In this document: positions 1 to 5,762 of the stretch, one piece after another | Numbering within the stretch: the first letter of the stretch is position 1 | Layout: each line of letters starts with the position of its first letter | DNA from: Planctomycetaceae bacterium | Lineage (GTDB): Bacteria; Planctomycetota; Planctomycetia; Pirellulales; Thermoguttaceae | Length of the DNA: 5,906 bases | Reading direction: 5' to 3' | Assembly (NCBI GenBank): GCA_009776995.1 | Contig: WRMR01000323.1 | Span: 1 to 5,906 of the forward strand | Notes under the pieces: model-generated | The model's input: only the letters and a program-made list of their open reading frames with translations | Database searches by the model: none | Told to the model about the DNA's origin: nothing | Made by a program: the position numbers and the translations under genes

Positions 1-54
1 TCTTTCAACGTGCAAAATCATCTCCATGCCTTCGCCGGTTTTCTGATTGTTCAT
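1..54 (-). CDS. Possible divergent gene start, partial at the left edge (doubtful)
   Basis: On the minus strand an ATG at 54-52 opens a frame that stays open to the window edge, giving 18 codons (MNNQKTGEGMEMILHVER). The composition is protein-like, whereas the three plus-strand readings of the same bases look like antisense. An AGGG lies just upstream but is too close to the ATG to be a convincing ribosome site, and a GTG at 57 is an alternative start. If real, the gene diverges from the rest of the window with only about 33 bp before the next plus-strand start. No family is recognised, and chance is quite possible over so short a stretch. Confidence 0.2.
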   Translation of the reverse strand, partial: MNNQKTGEGMEMILHVER

Positions 55-87
55 CACCCTGTTTTATCCATTTCAAGGAGTCCATTC

Positions 88-342
88 ATGGCAAAAAATA
101 CCGGGCTTTTTACGCCCCATCACCGCCCTCCGGCTTCGGGTACGAGTCCTACCGTTCTTTTGCGACACGCGGGCTTTGTGCGGCCTTGTGCGCGAAACCT
201 GCGCGGCCAGGAGCAAAAGGGCGGGGCAGGTGAAAGAGACGTTGAGATTGTCGTGGGGCCACACGGCCCCGTCATTCAAATTCGTAAGGAAAAAACAAGC
301 AGAAAGGGGACAGAAGATGGACGTTCAAATTCAACCGATTGA
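88..342 (+). CDS. Hypothetical small basic protein upstream of the methyltransferases
   Basis: This 84-residue ORF starts at ATG 88, preceded by AAGGAG at 75-80 with a 7-nt spacer, which is the main evidence for translation. The frame is open further upstream, but only this ATG has a ribosome site. The product is basic and Arg/Lys/Gly-rich, with no membrane segment, no signal peptide and no motif I recognise. Residues 49-70 look most like a folded segment, with alternating hydrophobic and charged residues. Its last 26 bp overlap the start of the ParB-methyltransferase gene, so translational coupling is possible. Much of the region is open in all three plus frames and forms G+C-rich hairpins, so the ORF may instead be a by-product of a structured leader. 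It could also be a short regulatory leader peptide. No function can be assigned. Confidence 0.4.
   Translation: MAKNTGLFTPHHRPPASGTSPTVLLRHAGFVRPCARNLRGQEQKGGAGERDVEIVVGPHGPVIQIRKEKTSRKGTEDGRSNSTD
182..208 (+). other. G+C-rich bulged hairpin in the leader
   Basis: GGCC at 182-185 pairs with GGCC at 205-208, and GCGC at 190-193 pairs with GCGC at 201-204. That makes eight G-C pairs with a 4-nt bulge (186-189) and a 7-nt loop (194-200). No T-run follows, so it does not look like an intrinsic terminator. It lies inside the small ORF at 88-342, so its role as RNA structure is an inference. Confidence 0.35.
255..270 (+). other. Perfect hairpin GGGGCC-ACAC-GGCCCC
   Basis: A 6-bp all-G/C stem (255-260 with 265-270) closes a 4-nt ACAC loop, 46 nt before the methyltransferase start. 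The stem can be lengthened by G-U pairs in RNA. There is no downstream T-tract, so a terminator is unlikely. It could influence translation or mRNA stability of the operon, or it could be a chance result of coding constraint, because it encodes part of the small upstream ORF. Confidence 0.4.
303..310 (+). promoter_or_regulatory. Ribosome binding site fixing the methyltransferase start
   Basis: AAAGGGGA lies six bases before the ATG at 317. This supports 317 as the start rather than the ATG at 47 in the same frame. The 90 codons between them encode a sequence unrelated to any methyltransferase or ParB domain. Confidence 0.7.
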
Positions 343-1597
343 AAGCGTCAGGCCGTATCATAACAACCCGCGAGTGAATGACGGGGCGGTTGATGCCGTG
401 GCCGCCAGTATCCGGGAGTTCGGTTTTCGCCAGCCGATTGTCGTTGATGCGGACGGCGTGATTATTGCGGGACATACTCGATGGAAGGCAGCCAAAAAAC
501 TGGGACTCAAACAAATCCCTGTTCATGTTGCCACCGATCTGACGCCGGGGCAGGTGAAGGCATATCGCATTGCGGATAATAAGAGCGGCGAACTTGCAAC
601 CTGGGATTTTGAGATACTGCCGATTGAACTTGCCGAATTGCAGGAGGTGGGTTTCGATCTCGATTTACTGGCGTTCAATGAAAAAGAGTTGACGCAATTG
701 CTGGACGTCAACGTGAAGCAGGGCGAAACCGATCCCGACGATGTGCCGGAGCCGCCGGATGAACCGGTCACGCAAAAAGGTGACATCTGGATTCTCGGCA
801 ACCATCGTTTGATGTGTGGCGACAGTGCAAATTCCGGCGACGTTGACAAGCTGCTGGCCGGTCATTCGATGCAGTTGTGTTGTTGCGATCCGCCTTATGG
901 AGTTGCGCTTGAACCGCGCAGTAACAACGCGATTGCGGCGGGATTGTCGAGTTTTCCCGGTCAGGAAGGAGCAGGTACAACAGGAAAAATGCGGGCGAAA
1001 GACCGGCCTCTGGCCAACGATCACTTGAGCGAGGATGAGTTCGAGCAGCAGTTAAACGCATGGTTCGGCAACATTGCGCGGGTGTTGGAACCCGGTCGCG
1101 CGGCCTACATTTGGGGCGGATACAAAAATCTGAGCAACTATCCCTCACCGTTCAAGACGAATGGCCTTTATTGGTCGCAGTGCATTATCTGGAACAAAAT
1201 GCACCCGGTGATGAACCGGAAAGATTTCATGTCGTGCTACGAATTGTGTTTTTACTGCTGGAAGGAGGGAGCCGCCCACAAGTTTTTCGGTCAGAACAAT
1301 GAGCGCGACCTTTGGGAAGTGAAAAAGGAGCCGTCACAAAAAACGGTGCATCCCACGCAAAAGCCTGTCGAATTGGCCGTGCGAGCCATCCAGTTGTCGT
1401 CCATGCCCGGTGAAAACATTTTGGAATTGTTCGGCGGCAGCGGCTCGACATTGATTGCTTGTGAACAAACCGGCAGAAACTGTTTTGCGATGGAAATCGA
1501 TCAGGCGTTCTGCGATGTCATTGTCCAACGGTGGCAAGAGTTCACCGGAAAGCAAGCGGAACGCATACCGGCCAACAGCGAGGTGACCTGTGGTTGA
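317..1597 (+). CDS. ParB-domain DNA methyltransferase (beta-class, DPPY type)
   Basis: This 426-residue protein is predicted to transfer a methyl group from S-adenosylmethionine to a base in DNA, probably adenine N6, since DPPY is typical of N6-adenine enzymes. Residues 1-95 form a ParB/sulfiredoxin-like domain, including IIAGHTRWKAAKKLG (49-63) and the YRIADNKSGELATWD stretch that follows ParB in this family. After a Pro/Asp-rich linker (137-150) comes the catalytic domain: DPPYG at 191-195, a variable probable target-recognition region (about 200-340), HPTQKP at 345-350, and the SAM-binding LFGGSGST at 371-378. Motif IV preceding motif I is the beta-class order. The acidic residue usually found as Asp before the FGGSG loop is Glu370 here. 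The fusion is common in phages and prophages. No restriction partner is visible, so an orphan, protective enzyme is likely. The gene overlaps the next by 8 bp. Confidence 0.92.
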   Translation: MDVQIQPIESVRPYHNNPRVNDGAVDAVAASIREFGFRQPIVVDADGVIIAGHTRWKAAKKLGLKQIPVHVATDLTPGQVKAYRIADNKSGELATWDFEILPIELAELQEVGFDLDLLAFNEKELTQLLDVNVKQGETDPDDVPEPPDEPVTQKGDIWILGNHRLMCGDSANSGDVDKLLAGHSMQLCCCDPPYGVALEPRSNNAIAAGLSSFPGQEGAGTTGKMRAKDRPLANDHLSEDEFEQQLNAWFGNIARVLEPGRAAYIWGGYKNLSNYPSPFKTNGLYWSQCIIWNKMHPVMNRKDFMSCYELCFYCWKEGAAHKFFGQNNERDLWEVKKEPSQKTVHPTQKPVELAVRAIQLSSMPGENILELFGGSGSTLIACEQTGRNCFAMEIDQAFCDVIVQRWQEFTGKQAERIPANSEVTCG

Positions 1598-2426
1598 ATA
1601 TGAACATCCGCTTCAAATACTTGAGGGCGATTGCCGCGATGTCCTGCCGACGCTTCCCGCCGATTCCGTTGACCTGATTTTTACCTCACCCCCTTATGCC
1701 GACAGCCGCAAAAAAACTTACGGCGGCATTCCACCGAAACAGTATGTTGAATGGTTTTTGCCGATTGCGGACGAGTTGCGACGGGTTTTGAAGCCGAGCG
1801 GATCATTCGTGTTAAACATCAAGGAAAAAACAGTCAACGGCGAGCGGTCACTCTACGTACTCGAACTGATTCAGGCATTGAAACAATCGGGCTGGCTTTG
1901 GACGGAAGAGTTTATATGGCATAAGAAAAACTCGTTTCCGGGCAAGTGGCCCAATCGTTTTCGTGATGCCTGGGAACGATTGTTACATTTCACGAAATCG
2001 CGACGCTTCGTCATGTACCAGGATTCGGTCAAAATTCCGACCGCCGCCTCAACCATAAAACGTGTCGCGCGATTGTCCGGGAGCGACTGGCAGCGCAGGA
2101 AAAACCGAACGCAGAGCGGTTTCGGCGCGAATCAGTCACACTGGCTCGGCAAGGAGTTGGTTTACCCGACCAATGTTTTGCATCTTGCGACCGAATGCGG
2201 CAACAAAAAGCACAGTGCCGCTTTTCCCGAACGCTTGCCGGAATGGTTTCTCAAACTGTTTACGCTGCCGGGCGATCTGGTGCTTGACCCGTTTATGGGA
2301 TCGGGAACAACAGGGCTTGTTTGCCGCCGTTTGAACCGCCGCTTTACCGGGATTGAAATTTTGCACGATTACATCGCCCTTGCAAGGGAACGTATTTTTT
2401 CCAACCAGCATCCATCACTTTTTTAG
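1590..2426 (+). CDS. DNA methyltransferase (beta-class, TSPPY type, probably N4-cytosine or N6-adenine)
   Basis: This is a compact 278-residue SAM-dependent DNA methyltransferase. Catalytic motif IV is TSPPY (32-36), and the SAM-binding motif I, DPFMGSGTTG (233-242), lies near the C-terminus, so the order is again beta-class. Residues 110-200 lie between them and probably hold the specificity region, and HSAAFPERLPEWF (208-220) is a conserved lead-in to motif I. TSPPY is the form often seen in N4-cytosine enzymes, but it does not exclude adenine. The start is a GTG at 1590 inside the end of the preceding gene, with AGGTGA at 1581-1586. A later start would cut into the conserved LEGDCRDVLPTLP segment at residues 11-23. 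The 8-bp overlap implies coupled translation with the first methyltransferase. The two proteins differ outside the core motifs, so they probably recognise different sites. Confidence 0.92.
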   Translation: MVEYEHPLQILEGDCRDVLPTLPADSVDLIFTSPPYADSRKKTYGGIPPKQYVEWFLPIADELRRVLKPSGSFVLNIKEKTVNGERSLYVLELIQALKQSGWLWTEEFIWHKKNSFPGKWPNRFRDAWERLLHFTKSRRFVMYQDSVKIPTAASTIKRVARLSGSDWQRRKNRTQSGFGANQSHWLGKELVYPTNVLHLATECGNKKHSAAFPERLPEWFLKLFTLPGDLVLDPFMGSGTTGLVCRRLNRRFTGIEILHDYIALARERIFSNQHPSLF

Positions 2427-2436
2427 GAAATTCCAC

Positions 2437-2850
2437 ATGATTCTTTATCTTGCTTGCCCCTATAGCCACTCTGACGAGGCGGTGCGTCAGCAACGTTATC
2501 ATCTCGCCTGTCGCGCCGCCGCGAAACTGATGAAGGCGGGCATTGTCGTGTTTTCGCCGCTTGCCAATACCGTGCCTGCCATCGAATTCGGCGGTTTGGA
2601 ATTGAGTCATCACGGCTTCCTGCGGCTGGATTTGCCGATGCTTCGGCGATGTGACGAGTTGCTTGTCCTCTGTCTTGACGGTTGGCAGGAAAGCATCGGC
2701 GTTCAACAGGAACTCGCTGAGGCCATCGTGTTCCAAAAACCGATCACCACGATCAAAGAGCATGAAATCGAACGACTGCCTGCGATTCCGAAGGCGGCGA
2801 AATGTTATCTCAACTCGTCGATTTTGACGGAGGTTTACGATGCCCAATGA
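2437..2850 (+). CDS. DUF1937 family protein (nucleoside 2-deoxyribosyltransferase-like superfamily)
   Basis: This 137-residue protein carries the hallmarks of DUF1937: the N-terminal LYLACPYSH (3-11), an Arg/Ala-rich helix (17-33), VVFSPLANT (37-45), and CDELLVLCLDGWQESIGVQQE (72-92). The last of these is the usual signature of a helix following an Asp-Gly-Trp turn. The fold is related to nucleoside 2-deoxyribosyltransferases, which cleave or swap the base on a deoxynucleoside. DUF1937 itself has no settled biochemical role, so nucleotide processing is an inference. It starts at ATG 2437 with AGGA at 2425-2428, 10 bp after the methyltransferase stop. The longer same-frame start at 2353 lies inside the methyltransferase gene and is not preferred. 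Its position between DNA-modification and packaging genes suggests a role in nucleotide or DNA-base metabolism during infection. Its last 11 bp overlap the next gene. Confidence 0.85.
   Translation: MILYLACPYSHSDEAVRQQRYHLACRAAAKLMKAGIVVFSPLANTVPAIEFGGLELSHHGFLRLDLPMLRRCDELLVLCLDGWQESIGVQQELAEAIVFQKPITTIKEHEIERLPAIPKAAKCYLNSSILTEVYDAQ
2829..2833 (+). promoter_or_regulatory. Strong SD of the small terminase-like gene
   Basis: GGAGG lies six bases before ATG 2840, inside the end of the DUF1937 gene. It is among the best ribosome sites in the window and supports the 68-residue ORF as a real gene despite its size. Confidence 0.75.
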
Positions 2851-3046
2851 AAAACTCAATCCGAATGCGCTCACGCCGAAAACACTTGCCCTGCTGCTCA
2901 CCAACGCGGGGCAGCGACTTATCACGGAAGAGCAGGTTCGCAACATCGCCGAACTGGGCAATCTGCTTTCGGCAAACGGTACGATCAATCTGATTCAGTA
3001 CACCGCATTTTTAGCACAGGCGGAGGGTAAAGCGAATGACGAATAA
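2840..3046 (+). CDS. Small protein paralogous to the terminase N-terminus; candidate small terminase subunit
   Basis: The 68-residue product aligns along almost its whole length with residues 1-62 of the large terminase encoded next door. By eye there are about 24 identical positions, including the NP/LxP/LL/AG pattern (7-24), TE (29-30), and TINL..Y.A.L.Q (48-63). The layout of a first helix (11-24), a second helix (29-40), a short hairpin-like stretch and a closing helix (50-63) resembles the winged helix-turn-helix of Nu1-type small terminases, but no structure or search confirms this. Position just before the large subunit is where a small subunit normally lies. It would then bind the packaging site and hand DNA to the large subunit, although it lacks the oligomerisation domain usual in small subunits. 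It overlaps both neighbours by 11 bp. It could instead be a remnant of the duplication with no packaging role. Confidence 0.75.
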   Translation: MPNEKLNPNALTPKTLALLLTNAGQRLITEEQVRNIAELGNLLSANGTINLIQYTAFLAQAEGKANDE

Positions 3047-5309
3047 CAAAATCAATCCGCAGTCGCTTCGTCCCGCTGACCTGATGCGACTGCTCAATAC
3101 GGCGGGGCTTGGTGCAGTGATGACCGAACACAGGCTCCGTCGTCATCGCAATCGCGCCGGGTACGCCATTGGTTCGGACAAGACGATTAACCTGTTCAAA
3201 TACGCGGCATGGCTCACGCAGGAATTCTTTCGTGAAAAGCCGCAAACAAAAGACTATTTCGAGAAGAAGCGGCAGGCGAATCTCAAGAGCATGGCGGCGG
3301 TTCGCGCGGCGCAGGACATCGGTGAATTGCCGGAGGTTATTAACTCGGAACGTAAAAACATTTCGCTTCGTTCATTCAAAACGTTTTGCGAAACCTATTT
3401 CGCGGAAATATTTTACCTGAACTGGTCGGACGATCATCTCCGTGTCATTGACAAGATCGAAAAGGCGGTGCGGCATGGCGGATTATTTGCGCTGGCCATG
3501 CCGAGGGGCAGCGGTAAGACGGTCATCTGTCAAGTTGCTGTTGTTTGGGCGGCGTTGGACGGTGCGGCACCGTTCATTTGTCTGATCGCCGCGAGTGCCG
3601 AGCGGGCGCAGAATCTTTTGGAGAACATCAAAACATGGCTGGAGACCAACCCGCTGTTGCATGAGGATTTCCCGGAGGTGTGCTTTCCGGTGAAATGTTT
3701 GGAGCGCATCGCCAACCGGCAGAAAGGCCAAAAGTATCTCGGCGAGCCGACTCGTATTGAATGGTCGGCGGACAAGATTGTGCTGCCGACGATTGCCGGA
3801 TCGAAGGCGTCGGGCGTTGTGATTACGAGCAGCGGGATGCACGGCAGCGACATTCGCGGTCAGCAACACGCGAGGCCGGACGGCAGAGTGGAACGCCCGT
3901 CGCTCGTCTTGATCGACGACCCGCAAACCACTGAGTCCGCGTGGTCGCGTTCGCAATCGGAACGCCGTACTGCGATCCTGGGCGGCGACGTTCTCGGCAT
4001 GGCGGGGCCGGGTAAAAAGATCGCAGGACTCATGGCCTGTACGGTGATCCGACCAGGCGACATGGCATCTCGTATTCTCGACCGGGAAAAACATCCCGAC
4101 TGGCAGGGCGAGCGCACGAAGTTGATTTATGCCTTCCCAGCAAATGAAATCCTGTGGGCAAAGTACGCGGAACTGCGGGCGGATTCGCTGCGCAACGACG
4201 GCGACGGTGGGATCGCGACGGAGTTCTATTGCGAGCATCGCCTTGAAATGGACGCGGGAGCGATGGTCGCATGGCCGGAACGATTCAACCCGGACGAGCT
4301 CTCGGCAATTCAACATGCCATGAATCTCAAGTTGCGGGATGAGATAGCGTTTTGGTCGGAATATCAGAACGAACCGAAGGTGGAAGACCTCGGCGACGAG
4401 ATGCTGACCATTGAAGAGATCGCCGAAAAGACGAACGGTTACAATCGCGGTATCATTCCGCAGGACTGCCAGCACGTCACGATGTTTATGGACGTGCATC
4501 AAAACGCGCTCTACTGGATGATCGTCGGCTGGGAACCGAATTTTACGGGATACATCGTCGATTACGGAACGTGGCCGGATCAGCGGCGGGAATATTTCAT
4601 GTTGCGCGACTGCCAGCGCACGATTCAACATGTCACAGCCGGTGCGGGCTTGGAAGCATCGACCTATTCGGCACTGGAAAAACTTGCCGACGAAAAGCTG
4701 GCCATTCCTTATTATCGCAACGACGGCATGGAATTGCGTATTGAGCGTTGCCTCATCGACGCGGGCTGGGGGCAAACTTCCGACGTCGTTTATCAATTCT
4801 GCCGTCAGTCGCGTCACGCCGCGATTCTTTCCCCGTCGCACGGCCACTACATCGGCGCGTCAAGCGTTCCGTTCTCGGAACACAAGCGGCAAAAAGGCGA
4901 CCGCATGGGGCGGCACTGGCGTATCCCCGGCTCATTCGGCTCTCGCGGGTGTCGGCACGTTTTGATTGACACGAATTATTGGAAAACGTTTGTGCACGCA
5001 CGACTCGGTATTCTCATGGGCGATCCCGGTTGTCTCTCACTCTTCGGGCATGATTCCAAACGACACCGGCTCATCGCCGAGCATCTGACCGCCGAATACC
5101 GTGTGCGCACAATGGCATTCGCGCGAACCGTTGACGAATGGAAAGTACGGGCGTCCCGTCCTGACAATCACTGGCTGGACTGTCTTGTGGGTTGTGCCGT
5201 TGGCGCATCGATCCAGGGCGCGGAACTGGCAACGTTCCAGAGCAAACATATTGTCACGCGCACGCGCATCAAACTCTCGGAACTTCAGCGCGACCGCAGG
5301 CGGATGTGA
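3036..5309 (+). CDS. terL: Phage terminase large subunit, with extra N-terminal domain and GpA-like nuclease
   Basis: This 757-residue motor-nuclease pumps phage DNA into the prohead and cuts it. Residues 1-65 are the domain shared with the preceding small gene. Residues 66-145 are a linker, ending in a motif common before the ATPase (FKTFCETYF, then LNWSDDHLRVI, 114-138). The ATPase has Walker A PRGSGKT (156-162), Walker B LVLIDD (290-295), and a probable coupling motif around ACT (334-336). The C-terminal nuclease resembles GpA-type terminases: FMDVHQNALYWMIVGW (484-499), LIDAGWGQTSDVVYQFCR (573-590) and DNHWLDCLVGCAVGA (710-724). Asp486, Asp575 and Asp715 are the likely metal ligands. GGAGGG at 3022-3027 supports ATG 3036. 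Length is greater than usual for large subunits because of the N-terminal extension. The reading frame is intact. A portal gene, the usual next gene, does not follow. Confidence 0.93.
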   Translation: MTNNKINPQSLRPADLMRLLNTAGLGAVMTEHRLRRHRNRAGYAIGSDKTINLFKYAAWLTQEFFREKPQTKDYFEKKRQANLKSMAAVRAAQDIGELPEVINSERKNISLRSFKTFCETYFAEIFYLNWSDDHLRVIDKIEKAVRHGGLFALAMPRGSGKTVICQVAVVWAALDGAAPFICLIAASAERAQNLLENIKTWLETNPLLHEDFPEVCFPVKCLERIANRQKGQKYLGEPTRIEWSADKIVLPTIAGSKASGVVITSSGMHGSDIRGQQHARPDGRVERPSLVLIDDPQTTESAWSRSQSERRTAILGGDVLGMAGPGKKIAGLMACTVIRPGDMASRILDREKHPDWQGERTKLIYAFPANEILWAKYAELRADSLRNDGDGGIATEFYCEHRLEMDAGAMVAWPERFNPDELSAIQHAMNLKLRDEIAFWSEYQNEPKVEDLGDEMLTIEEIAEKTNGYNRGIIPQDCQHVTMFMDVHQNALYWMIVGWEPNFTGYIVDYGTWPDQRREYFMLRDCQRTIQHVTAGAGLEASTYSALEKLADEKLAIPYYRNDGMELRIERCLIDAGWGQTSDVVYQFCRQSRHAAILSPSHGHYIGASSVPFSEHKRQKGDRMGRHWRIPGSFGSRGCRHVLIDTNYWKTFVHARLGILMGDPGCLSLFGHDSKRHRLIAEHLTAEYRVRTMAFARTVDEWKVRASRPDNHWLDCLVGCAVGASIQGAELATFQSKHIVTRTRIKLSELQRDRRRM

Positions 5310-5324
5310 TTTTTTCCAAAAAAT
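5309..5324 (+). repeat. A/T palindrome with CC centre at the terminase stop
   Basis: ATTTTTT-CC-AAAAAAT is a perfect 7+2+7 inverted repeat beginning at the last base of the terminase stop. A hairpin from it would have an unworkably small loop and only A-T pairs, so it is more likely a DNA-level feature (bending or a binding site) than an RNA terminator. TTTTTCC recurs at 5340-5346. Confidence 0.4.
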
Positions 5325-5397
5325 GGCCAACTTATCACATTTTTCCTGCGATATTTTTGGCCTTCACCGCTATGTCAATGATGTAGGACACAATAAC
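5310..5397 (+). other. A/T-rich intergenic gap, possible regulatory region
   Basis: These 88 bp contrast with the G+C-richer genes around them. They hold T-runs at 5310-5315, 5340-5344 and 5354-5358, and a 6-bp inverted repeat GGCCAA (5325-5330)/TTGGCC (5357-5362) with a 26-nt loop. I see no convincing -35/-10 pair and no G/C stem followed by a T-run. TAGGA at 5384-5388 serves as the ribosome site for the next gene. Confidence 0.4.
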
Positions 5398-5679
5398 ATG
5401 AGCGATTCCGACTTTCGTATTCTGACGGGTGCGATCAATCACAACGCCGACATTCTTGAAAACCATCTTGTCGGCGGCGTCCATGTTCACAAGCAGGAGA
5501 CGCCTTCAACCACATGGGTGGTCAAACATTTTCTCGGTTCACGCCGACCGCTCATTGAAACTTACGACGCGGCTGGCAACCGGATCGGTCACAGTGTCAA
5601 CCGTGATACTCAAACATTTGACTCATGTGACGTTACATTTGCGATCCCGATGTCCGGGGTTGCAATCATCAGATATTAA
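5398..5679 (+). CDS. Small beta-rich putative tail or fibre-associated protein
   Basis: This 93-residue protein starts at ATG 5398, with TAGGA ending 9 nt upstream. The frame is open back to 5101, but that part lies inside the terminase gene and is not preferred. After a short N-terminal segment (1-35), residues 37-93 show the spacing of a small beta domain recurrent in phage tail-fibre and tail-associated proteins: TTWVVKHFLG (38-47), a Y-D-x-x-G turn (57-60), a second D-x-T turn (70-73), and a closing VTFAIPMSGVAIIRY (79-93). Family knowledge suggests a virion surface or fibre module, perhaps a standalone version of what is normally a domain in a longer protein. There is no signal peptide or transmembrane helix. 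Location between terminase and a fibre-like gene agrees with a structural role. The exact function is not known. Confidence 0.7.
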   Translation: MSDSDFRILTGAINHNADILENHLVGGVHVHKQETPSTTWVVKHFLGSRRPLIETYDAAGNRIGHSVNRDTQTFDSCDVTFAIPMSGVAIIRY

Positions 5680-5683
5680 GCAG

Positions 5684-5761
5684 GCTTCGGACTGCGGAAT
5701 TCAGACTTCCGAAAAGAGCGGCGAATGTCAACCCGGAAGCCCGAAGTCCGACACCTGAAGC
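5684..5761 (+). repeat. Degenerate heptamer repeats, four per strand in inverted arrangement
   Basis: Four back-to-back 7-bp units related to RCTTCNG lie on the plus strand at 5684-5690, 5691-5697, 5698-5704 and 5705-5711. The best examples are GCTTCGG and ACTTCCG. After a 22-bp spacer, four units of the same consensus lie on the minus strand at 5734-5740, 5741-5747, 5748-5754 and 5755-5761. The second plus unit and the third minus-strand unit are the most diverged. Because the arms are inverted, the RNA can fold. One register pairs 5681-5693 with 5745-5757 (11 of 13 matches), and another pairs CTTCCG 5706-5711 with CGGAAG 5734-5739. There is no T-run after it. It occupies almost the whole gap between two genes and no protein reading is supported. 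Confidence 0.6.
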
Positions 5762-5762
5762 C

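Noticed and set aside
47..316. A 90-codon N-terminal extension of the first methyltransferase
   Set aside because: The frame is open, but the added residues are unlike ParB or methyltransferase domains, and ATG 317 has a good SD and begins exactly at the ParB-like domain.
2353..2436. An upstream ATG extending the DUF1937 protein by 28 residues
   Set aside because: It lies within the end of the methyltransferase gene. The family's conserved strand LYLACPYSH begins right after ATG 2437, which has its own AGGA.
2344..2988. A 214-codon minus-strand frame across the DUF1937 and small genes
   Set aside because: It runs antisense through three well-supported plus-strand genes, and its sequence shows no family features.
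3483..4847. A 454-codon open frame on the minus strand opposite the terminase
   Set aside because: It is antisense to a gene with complete ATPase and nuclease motifs. Its product is rich in Arg and His with no recognisable motif, as expected for a shadow of biased codon use.
5316..5362. An intrinsic terminator after the terminase gene
   Set aside because: Stems found here (CCAAAAA/TTTTTGG and GGCCAA/TTGGCC) are short with loops of about 26-31 nt and no proper T-run after them.
5101..5397. A 99-residue extension of the small beta-rich protein back into the terminase gene
   Set aside because: The extension is an out-of-frame reading of the conserved terminase nuclease end. ATG 5398 has a ribosome site and fits the protein pattern.
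5429..5758. A 109-codon plus-strand frame overlapping the 5398-5679 gene
   Set aside because: It lacks a convincing SD, reads through the heptamer repeat block, and its composition is not protein-like. The overlapping frame has the recognisable beta-module pattern.
5684..5761. A CRISPR array or attachment site
   Set aside because: The units are only 7 bp, contiguous, degenerate and inverted. There are no unique spacers of constant length, no integrase gene and no tRNA fragment in the window.
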